NCBI GenBank assembly: GCA_903921665.1
Contig: CAIXQT010000227.1
Span: forward strand, 1 to 6,716
Direction: 5' to 3'
Length of the DNA: 6,716 nucleotides
Source: an uncultured Opitutia bacterium
GTDB lineage: Bacteria > Verrucomicrobiota > Verrucomicrobiia > Opitutales > UBA953
The notes under the pieces are model-generated. The model was given only the letters and a program-made list of their open reading frames with translations. It was not told the origin of the DNA and did not search any database. Each line of letters begins with the position of its first letter. Within the stretch, counting starts at the first letter, position 1. Of this stretch, positions 1-4,060 are shown piece by piece. The position numbers were made by a program, and so were the translations under genes.

Positions 1-1
1 C

Positions 2-1105
2 GTCACCAACAAGCCCGTCATCCAGGACCTCGCCAAGATGCCGCACGCGCTCATCGCCGGCGCCACCGGCCAGGGCAAGTCGGTCTGCATCAACGCGATC
101 ATCGTCTCGCTCCTCTACCGCTGCACGCCGCAGGACCTGCGCTTCATCATGGTCGACCCCAAGGTCGTCGAACTGCAGATCTACAACAACCTCCCGCACC
201 TCCTGATCCCGGTCGAGACGGACCCCAAGCGCGTACCCGCCGCCCTCAAGTGGCTCATCGCGGAGATGTCGCAGCGCTACAAGATCTTCGCCAAGGTCGG
301 CGTGAAGAACATCACCGGCTTCAACGCCAAGATCGCCAAGGACGCCGGCGCGCCCAAGCAGGAGGAACTGGCCCTCAGCGCCGAGGAACAGGCCGCCGCG
401 ACGGAAGCGGCGGAAGCGGTCATCGACGACGGCGTCCGCGTCCAGACCGAGAAGCTGCCTTACATCGTCTGCATCATCGACGAGATGGCCGACCTCATGA
501 TGGTCGCCGCCCAGGACATCGAGACCTCGGTCGCGCGCATCGCCCAGCTCGCCCGCGCCGCCGGCATCCACCTCGTGCTCGCCACCCAGCGTCCTTCGAC
601 GGACGTCATCACCGGCCTCATCAAGGCCAACCTGCCCACGCGCATCGGCTTCAAGGTCTCCTCGCAGATCGACTCGCGCACCATCCTGGACCGCGGAGGC
701 GCCGAGACGCTCGTCGGCCGCGGCGATATGCTTTTCGTGCCTCCGGGCAGCGCCACGTTGAACCGCGTGCAGGGCGCGTTCGTCGGCGAGCAGGAAGTCG
801 CCGCCATCGTCGAGTTCCTCGCCGAGAAGAACGGCAAGCCCGAGTTCGCCCAGGACGTCATCAAGGCGATCAAGGACGGCGCCGCGGACGGCGAAGCCGG
901 CGAAGAAGGCGAAGAAGGCGAGGATCCGTTGGTCGCGCAGAGCTGGGCGATCATCAAGGAGACGCGCCGCGCTTCGGTCTCGATGCTGCAGCGCCGCCTG
1001 AAGCTCGGCTACAACCGCGCCGCCCGCATCATGGATATCTTGCATGACAAGGGTTACGTCGGCCCCGAGAATGGCTCGAGCCCGCGCGAAATCCTGGTGG
1101 ATTAA
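2..1105 (+). CDS. ftsK: DNA translocase FtsK, C-terminal part (5' end outside window)
   Basis: Partial FtsK/SpoIIIE double-stranded DNA pump, which moves chromosome termini through the closing septum and activates XerCD recombination at dif. The frame is open to the left edge, so the Met codon at 38 is internal; the N-terminal membrane domain and start lie upstream. Counting from that Met, I see Walker A GATGQGKSV (8-16), Walker B IIDEMADLMM (146-155), the family signature LATQRPSTDVITG (181-193) and the RecA-fold block SSQIDSRTILD (208-218). A C-terminal winged-helix gamma domain, which reads KOPS sequences in known FtsKs, covers about 297-355 with core LGYNRAARIMD. Two low-complexity stretches are present: an Ala/Glu-rich insert (about 104-137) before Walker B and an acidic Gly/Glu linker (281-296) before gamma. 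All catalytic motifs are intact. The gene converges on the minus-strand genes and has no clear terminator. Confidence 0.97.
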   Translation, partial: VTNKPVIQDLAKMPHALIAGATGQGKSVCINAIIVSLLYRCTPQDLRFIMVDPKVVELQIYNNLPHLLIPVETDPKRVPAALKWLIAEMSQRYKIFAKVGVKNITGFNAKIAKDAGAPKQEELALSAEEQAAATEAAEAVIDDGVRVQTEKLPYIVCIIDEMADLMMVAAQDIETSVARIAQLARAAGIHLVLATQRPSTDVITGLIKANLPTRIGFKVSSQIDSRTILDRGGAETLVGRGDMLFVPPGSATLNRVQGAFVGEQEVAAIVEFLAEKNGKPEFAQDVIKAIKDGAADGEAGEEGEEGEDPLVAQSWAIIKETRRASVSMLQRRLKLGYNRAARIMDILHDKGYVGPENGSSPREILVD

Positions 1106-1159
1106 AGATACTTTTCTTGAGGGCCAGGGGCAGGGCTGGGGCTAGTCATCACTTCAGGT

Positions 1160-1215
1160 GGCAGGTGGCGGCCTCGGGCGTCGGGTGGCTGGAAATGAAA
1201 CGTCCGTCACCTGCC
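1160..1215. repeat. Imperfect 12-bp inverted repeat with 32-nt loop
   Basis: GGCAGGTGGCGG at 1160-1171 pairs with CCGTCACCTGCC at 1204-1215. Eleven pairs are Watson-Crick and one is G-T, enclosing a 32-nt loop. It lies just left of the REP-like pair and could be part of the same repetitive element or an RNA hairpin at the ftsK 3' end. No poly-U tract follows it. The pairing is read directly from the sequence; function is unknown. Confidence 0.5.
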
Positions 1216-1232
1216 CCATGAGGCTCTATCGG

Positions 1233-1258
1233 GTAGGGCGGCCATTGCCATGGCCGCC
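1233..1258 (+). repeat. REP-like unit, left copy (GTAG + hairpin)
   Basis: GTAG (1233-1236) is followed at once by stem GGCGGCCAT (1237-1245), loop TGCC (1246-1249) and the perfect complementary arm ATGGCCGCC (1250-1258). A short second hairpin, CCGT/ACGG, follows (1257-1260 with 1266-1269). The unit is enclosed by GGCTCTA (1222-1228) and its complement TAGAGCC (1278-1284). Confidence 0.7.
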
Positions 1259-1322
1259 GTTCGCCACGGTACGTGCGTAGAGCCGGGCCGAATCTTGCGT
1301 AGTCCAAGCTCCGTCCGCCCAC

Positions 1323-1348
1323 GGACGTGATGGTAATCACGTCCCTAC
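1323..1348 (-). repeat. REP-like unit, right copy (inverted)
   Basis: Read on the minus strand, GTAG (1348-1345) abuts stem GGACGTGAT (1344-1336), loop TACC (1335-1332) and arm ATCACGTCC (1331-1323). A second, mutually exclusive 6-bp hairpin (CGTCCG 1312-1317 with CGGACG 1322-1327) overlaps the inner arm. The unit starts 14 bp past the stop codon of the minus-strand 79-aa gene, so it would sit in the 3' untranslated part of that mRNA. Confidence 0.7.
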
Positions 1349-1362
1349 CCCTAGCGGCGACC

Positions 1363-1602
1363 TTACTTCTTTTCCTTCTTCTTCCGCTCAGGAACGGCCG
1401 GCTTCTTCTTTTTCTCCGGTTCGGGTATCGTGGGCTCGGGCACGGGAATCGTCGGGTCGACCGTCGGCGCGGGAGCGTTCGGATCGAAGAACGGCTTCGG
1501 TGCCGGCATCGCCGGAGCGGTCTCCTTCGCCGGTTCGGCGGCGGCCGATAGGCTGGCAGCGAGGAGCAGGGCGGGCAGAAGGGTGCGGACGAAAGGCTTC
1601 AT
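1363..1602 (-). CDS. Small secreted proline/lysine-rich protein, 79 aa, function unknown
   Basis: I do not recognise this protein. It begins with a clear Sec signal peptide: basic start MKPFVR, a hydrophobic Leu/Ala core (about 8-20) and a likely cut after the Ala run near residue 22, before EPAKE. No lipobox Cys is present, so it is not a lipoprotein. The mature part of about 57 aa is low complexity: a proline-rich segment with a tandem heptad PTIPVPE/PTIPEPE (50-63), then a strongly basic tail with KKKK and KKKEKK. The ATG at 1602 is chosen because the signal peptide starts there and a promoter-like element ends 10 nt upstream; the frame is open as far as 1803 but would run back through the upstream terminator. 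No Shine-Dalgarno sequence is seen. A wall-, polyanion- or envelope-binding role is possible but only a guess from composition. Confidence 0.72.
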   Translation of the reverse strand: MKPFVRTLLPALLLAASLSAAAEPAKETAPAMPAPKPFFDPNAPAPTVDPTIPVPEPTIPEPEKKKKPAVPERKKKEKK

Positions 1603-1612
1603 AGGCTTAAGG

Positions 1613-1643
1613 ATAATACAGCGTCGCCGGACAGAAGTTTCAA
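1613..1643 (-). promoter_or_regulatory. Putative sigma70-type promoter of the 79-aa secreted protein gene
   Basis: On the minus strand, a -35-like TTGAAA (1643-1638), a 19-nt spacer and a -10-like TATTAT (1618-1613) precede the ATG at 1602. Only 10 nt separate the -10 box from the start codon, so the transcript would have almost no leader. The element matches the one before the neighbouring secreted protein gene at every shared position but one (TTGAAACT, 15 nt, TGTATWATCC). It lies just downstream of that gene's terminator, as a separate transcription unit needs. Confidence 0.6.
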
Positions 1644-1662
1644 GCTGGGCGTGACAGGCATG

Positions 1663-1687
1663 AAAAAGCCCCGCTGAACGGGGCTTT
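1663..1687 (-). terminator. Intrinsic terminator of the 153-aa secreted protein gene
   Basis: Read on the minus strand, a perfect 9-bp stem AAAGCCCCG / CGGGGCTTT with a 5-nt loop (1678-1674) ends in a run of five T (1667-1663), partly within the stem. It starts 18 nt past the stop codon at 1706. This is a standard Rho-independent terminator. On the plus strand the matching T-run is only three long, so it is mainly directional for the minus strand. Confidence 0.88.
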
Positions 1688-1705
1688 CCGCGAAGGCGTT
1701 CTTTT

Positions 1706-2167
1706 TCAGGGTGCGCGGACTGCTGGGGGCTTCTTGTCCGCCGGCTTTTTCTCGGCGGTCGGCTTGGCCTCAGGCTTCTTTTCTTCCGACTTCTTTTCGT
1801 CATCGGCGCCTTTTTTCACTTTCTTGAGTTCCTTCGCAGCGGCGTGGCCACCGACGACGACGGCTTCGGCGGCTTTAATGCCAAGGGGAGCGGCAGCCTC
1901 GGTGCCGATGGCGGCGAGCTTGGCCGCTTCCTCTTGGGCAGCCTTGGCGGCTTCCATCGCGATCTTCGTGGCGGCGTCGACGGAGTCCGGGACGAGCGGG
2001 GCCGCCTCTTCAACCTTGGCGACCGGCTCCTCCTTCATCTTGGTCTTCTTCTTGTCGGCGGCGGTCGTGGTGGTGCCCCCGGTGGTCTTCTTGTTCGCCG
2101 TGGTGGTCGTCGTGGCGGCGCTGGCGAGCGTCACGGCGGCGAGCAGGGCGAGGAGGCTGGTCTTCAT
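1706..2167 (-). CDS. Secreted Ala/Lys/Thr-rich low-complexity protein, 153 aa, function unknown
   Basis: I do not recognise a family. The signal peptide is clear: MKTS, hydrophobic core LLALLAAVTL, and an ASA motif at 15-17 giving a likely cut before Ala18. The mature protein has three parts: a Thr-rich segment with KK/TTTT runs (18-43), an Ala-rich likely amphipathic helix (about 62-118) with many Ala-Ala-Lys and Ala-Ala-Glu steps, and a basic tail of KKPEAKP- and KKPADKK-like units (about 119-148). There is no lipobox or transmembrane segment after the signal. Composition recalls histone H1-like or envelope-spacer proteins, but export argues against DNA binding in the cytoplasm. ATG at 2167 lies 7 nt from a TATAAT box and has no Shine-Dalgarno sequence. 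The gene has its own promoter and terminator, so it is a single-gene transcription unit. Confidence 0.78.
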   Translation of the reverse strand: MKTSLLALLAAVTLASAATTTTTANKKTTGGTTTTAADKKKTKMKEEPVAKVEEAAPLVPDSVDAATKIAMEAAKAAQEEAAKLAAIGTEAAAPLGIKAAEAVVVGGHAAAKELKKVKKGADDEKKSEEKKPEAKPTAEKKPADKKPPAVRAP

Positions 2168-2174
2168 GTCATGG

Positions 2175-2205
2175 ATTATACACCACGCAACGGGGGGAGT
2201 TTCAA
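2175..2205 (-). promoter_or_regulatory. Putative sigma70-type promoter of the 153-aa secreted protein gene
   Basis: On the minus strand, TTGAAA (2205-2200), a 19-nt spacer and a perfect TATAAT (2180-2175) lead to the ATG at 2167, only 7 nt after the -10 box. A start site at the usual distance would fall at or beside the ATG, implying a leaderless mRNA. The -35 region overlaps the stop codon of the upstream DUF486 gene. It shares TTGAAACT, a 15-nt gap and TGTATWATCC with the promoter of the 79-aa gene. Confidence 0.68.
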
Positions 2206-2570
2206 CCCCTGTCCGGGCGGAAGATGAAGAAGACCGCCCCGAGGATGCAGAAAAAGGCCCATAAGTAGTCCCATTTCCATTTCTCTCCGAGGAATACCAT
2301 CATGAAGGGCACGAAAACCACGAGCGTGACACACTCCTGGAGGATCTTCAATTGGGCCCCGGTCAGGCCTCCTGCATAGCCCAGCCGATTGGCCGGCACC
2401 ATGATCAGGTATTCGGCCAAGGCGATGCCCCAGCTGACGAGCGCCGCTGCCCACCAGGGACTTTGCTGCATCGTCCGCAGGTGGCCGTACCAGGCGAAGG
2501 TCATGAAGAGGTTCGAGGCTGTCAGCATGCCGACGGTGACGAGGGTGGTGCGGAGAATGAGCGTATCCAT
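2202..2570 (-). CDS. DUF486 (DMT-superfamily) small integral membrane protein
   Basis: This 122-aa protein has the layout of the DUF486 family, small four-helix membrane proteins related to drug/metabolite transporters; substrate and mechanism are not established. Family landmarks are SNLFMTFAWYGHL near the N-terminus, VSWGIALAEY and VPANRLGY in the middle, AQLKILQE, and a C-terminal hydrophobic block ending AVFFIFRP. About four hydrophobic segments are visible (roughly 7-26, 38-55, 74-92 and 98-117). The ATG at 2570 is chosen because it has the best Shine-Dalgarno sequence in the window (AAGGAAG, 5 nt away) and gives a family-typical length. An in-frame upstream Met at 2624 would add 18 non-family residues. 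It is divergent from can and followed after 34 bp by a separately promoted secreted protein gene. I infer transport or an accessory membrane function only from the superfamily. Confidence 0.9.
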   Translation of the reverse strand: MDTLILRTTLVTVGMLTASNLFMTFAWYGHLRTMQQSPWWAAALVSWGIALAEYLIMVPANRLGYAGGLTGAQLKILQECVTLVVFVPFMMVFLGEKWKWDYLWAFFCILGAVFFIFRPDRG

Positions 2571-2638
2571 GGCGACTTCCTTGGTATATCCCCTATTCGC
2601 TTGCGGCCTCAAGGTTATCCCCAATGTAAGTGCCTTCG
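2571..2638. promoter_or_regulatory. Divergent intergenic region between the DUF486 gene and can
   Basis: These 68 bp must supply upstream signals for both directions. Minus strand: TTGAGG (2612-2607), 18 nt, TATACC (2588-2583) is a possible promoter, but it would start transcription inside or after the AAGGAAG ribosome site, so it is doubtful. Plus strand: TTGCGG (2601-2606), 18 nt, TGTAAG (2625-2630) is a weak candidate that again lies 8 nt from the start codon. Neither is convincing alone. Confidence 0.35.
2576..2582 (-). promoter_or_regulatory. Ribosome binding site of the DUF486 gene
   Basis: AAGGAAG on the minus strand lies 5 nt before the ATG at 2570. It is the clearest Shine-Dalgarno sequence in the window and decides the start in favour of 2570 over the upstream Met at 2624. 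Confidence 0.7.
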
Positions 2639-3301
2639 ATGTCCACCATCGAAAATCTGTTCGGTCAAAACCGCGAGTGGTCGGAGGGCGTCCGGCGTCG
2701 CGACCCCTCTTTCTTCGAGACGCTGTCCAAGCAGCAGACCCCGCGTTATCTCTGGATCGGTTGCTCCGACAGCCGCGTCCCGGCGAATGAGATCGTCGGC
2801 CTGCTCCCCGGCGAGCTCTTCGTGCACCGCAACGTCGCGAACGTCGTCGTGCACACCGACCTCAACTGCCTCTCGGTGCTGCAATACGCGGTGGATGTCC
2901 TCAAGGTCGAGCACGTCATCGTCTGCGGCCACTACGGTTGCGGGGGCGTGCAGGCTTCGCTCGAACGCCGCAAGGTGGGCCTTGTCGACAACTGGCTGCG
3001 CCATGTGCGCGACGTGCATCATAAGCACGCTCTCACGGTCGAATCCGTCCTTGGGCCGGCCAAACTGGACACGCTTTGCGAGCTCAATGTCATCGAGCAA
3101 GCCGCCAACGTCTGCCACACGACCGTCATGCAGGACGCCTGGGCGCGCGGCCAGAAGGTCGAGGTGCACGCCTGGATCTACGGCCTGCGCGACGGCCTGA
3201 TCAAGGACCTGGGGCTGAACGTCTCGTCCCTCGAAGCGCTGACGCCGGCTTACGGCAAGGTCCTCGCCCACTACCGGCGGCTGAGTGGAACCGCTGGGTG
3301 A
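2639..3301 (+). CDS. can: Beta-class carbonic anhydrase
   Basis: Zinc enzyme interconverting CO2 and bicarbonate, supplying bicarbonate for carboxylation reactions in the cytoplasm. The product is 220 aa, the length of E. coli Can. With the ATG at 2639, the key residues fall at the same numbers as in E. coli: Cys42, Asp44 and Arg46 in CSDSRV, and His98 and Cys101 in CGHYGCGG. Cys42, His98 and Cys101 bind zinc; Asp44-Arg46 is the catalytic dyad. Other family blocks are GELFVHRNVAN (58-68), HTDLNCLSVLQYAVDVL (72-88) and LDTLCELNVIEQ (143-154). A GTG at 2630 in the same frame would add three residues, but the numbering match favours ATG. No good ribosome site is visible. radC follows after 43 bp in the same direction with no terminator between, so cotranscription is likely. 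Confidence 0.97.
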   Translation: MSTIENLFGQNREWSEGVRRRDPSFFETLSKQQTPRYLWIGCSDSRVPANEIVGLLPGELFVHRNVANVVVHTDLNCLSVLQYAVDVLKVEHVIVCGHYGCGGVQASLERRKVGLVDNWLRHVRDVHHKHALTVESVLGPAKLDTLCELNVIEQAANVCHTTVMQDAWARGQKVEVHAWIYGLRDGLIKDLGLNVSSLEALTPAYGKVLAHYRRLSGTAG

Positions 3302-3344
3302 TAGGTCTGCTTGAGCGCCGCCTTCGCCGCGCCACCGTGGCGGG

Positions 3345-4025
3345 ATGATTTCCCAGGATCGCCCGCGCGAGCGGCTGGTACGCCTCGGCCCGCGCGCCTT
3401 GCTGGATACCGAGCTCATCGAACTACTCATCGGTACCGGCACGAAGGGCGCGCCCGCGCCGAACGTCGCGGCGGCCTTGCTCGCCGAGGCGGGTGCTTTG
3501 GCCGCGTTGGCCACCTGGGACACCCATGACTTCGGGCGCGTGCACGGACTGGGGCCCGCGAAGGCCGCGGAACTGGCCGCGGCGATGGAGCTGGCCCGGC
3601 GAGTCCGCGAGCGGGCGCATGACCCAGGTGAGAAGCTCGACGCGCCGGCCAAGGTCTGGGCGCGGCTCGAGCCGTTCGCCGCGGGCTTGGCGGTCGAGAA
3701 GTGCTGGGTACTCTGCCTGAACCGACGCAACCGGCTGCTCGCGTTGCATGAGGTCAGCTCCGGCACCGCGACCAGCTCGCTCCTGCATCCGCGTGAGGTC
3801 TTCCGGCAGGCGTTGAAGCACGCCGCCTCGGCGGCCATCGTGGCACATAACCACCCGAGCGGGGACCCGACGCCGAGCCCGGCGGACCGGGCCGTGACCC
3901 GGCAACTGGTCGACGCGGGTCGGGTCGTGGGCGTCGAGTTGCTCGACCATGTCGTCATCGGTCGCCCAGAGGCCGATCCGGGGGGCAAAGGGTGGTTCAG
4001 TTTCGGGGAGGCGGGCTTGATTTAG
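3345..4025 (+). CDS. radC: RadC family protein (JAMM/MPN+ metalloprotein-like)
   Basis: The 226-aa product has the two-part RadC layout. The N-terminal part (about 1-90) opens with the conserved RPRERLVRLG...LLDTELIELLIGTGTKG stretch and holds a helix-hairpin-helix (VHGLGPAKAAEL, 66-77). The C-terminal JAB/MPN domain (about 97-226) keeps the full metal-binding pattern: upstream Glu118, then His168-x-His170, seven residues, Ser178, two residues, Asp181, plus the family marks HPREVFRQALKHAA and ELLDHVVIG. RadC was once linked to DNA repair, but that is disputed; nuclease, protease and natural-transformation roles have been proposed. A stop codon at 3312-3314 in this frame makes ATG 3345 the only reasonable start. 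It sits with housekeeping genes rather than phage or plasmid genes, so I take it as the chromosomal copy. It ends 35 bp before the next gene. Confidence 0.96.
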   Translation: MISQDRPRERLVRLGPRALLDTELIELLIGTGTKGAPAPNVAAALLAEAGALAALATWDTHDFGRVHGLGPAKAAELAAAMELARRVRERAHDPGEKLDAPAKVWARLEPFAAGLAVEKCWVLCLNRRNRLLALHEVSSGTATSSLLHPREVFRQALKHAASAAIVAHNHPSGDPTPSPADRAVTRQLVDAGRVVGVELLDHVVIGRPEADPGGKGWFSFGEAGLI

Positions 4026-4060
4026 AGGAACTTCCCCGTGAGTTTAGGGGTCTTACCCTC

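Larger units (their letters stand above)
1231..1350. repeat. BIME/REPIN-like element: two inverted GTAG-hairpin units
   Basis: Two REP-like units face each other. Each has the outer box GGGTAGGG (1231-1238; complement at 1343-1350), whose last two bases begin a 22-nt hairpin with a 9-bp stem and a TRCC tetraloop. Four of the nine base pairs differ between the units, and all four are changed on both sides, so pairing is kept. This layout (GTAG directly abutting a palindrome, two copies inverted, in an extragenic site between convergent genes) matches REP/BIME elements mobilised by RAYT (TnpA-REP) transposases in other bacteria. No such transposase is in the window. The element class is inferred from structure; the repeats and compensatory changes are seen. 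Confidence 0.7.
1106..1362. other. Non-coding space between convergent genes, rich in inverted repeats
   Basis: This 257-bp stretch separates the 3' ends of ftsK (plus) and the 79-aa secreted protein gene (minus). I see no credible gene in it. The first part (1120-1170) is G-rich and quasi-repetitive, including a tandem pair of CAGGTGG (1155-1161, 1162-1168). The rest holds a long imperfect inverted repeat (1160-1215) and a pair of inverted REP-like hairpins (1233-1348). TGCGTAG occurs twice between the hairpins (1274-1280 and 1296-1302). No U-tract follows any hairpin, so none is a standard intrinsic terminator, although the structures could protect 3' ends or slow polymerase. Confidence 0.8.

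Noticed and set aside
250..1047. 265-codon plus-strand frame inside ftsK
   Set aside because: The Arg/His-rich product is typical of an off-frame reading; the FtsK motifs are all in the other frame.
1149..1340. 63-codon minus-strand frame within the non-coding space
   Set aside because: It lies wholly over the inverted repeats, has no ribosome site and gives a composition unlike a protein.
1603..1803. Upstream extension of the 79-aa secreted protein to a Met at 1803
   Set aside because: It would cross the upstream gene's terminator and overlap its coding region, and it would bury the signal peptide. ATG 1602 explains the sequence better.
3329..3344. Short CGCCA/TGGCG hairpin just before radC
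   Set aside because: Five pairs with a 3-nt loop and no U-tract; too weak to call a terminator or a translational switch.
2615..3988. 457-codon minus-strand open frame across can and radC
   Set aside because: It runs antisense through two confidently identified genes and resembles no protein family; a GC-bias shadow.
3345..4025. radC as a marker of a mobile element or defence island
   Set aside because: RadC homologues do occur on mobile elements, but here the neighbours are chromosomal genes and there is no integrase, transposase or phage gene.
4034..4058. Possible RNA switch before the DUF1592 gene: GGGG (4047-4050) can pair with upstream CCCC (4034-4037), or GGGT (4048-4051) with downstream ACCC (4055-4058)
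   Set aside because: Both stems are only 4 bp, which is common by chance in GC-rich sequence; no ligand-binding fold is visible.
3992..4060. GTG start at 3992 for the DUF1592 protein, overlapping radC
   Set aside because: The extra 23 residues precede the signal anchor and look non-native; ATG 4061 puts the anchor at the N-terminus.
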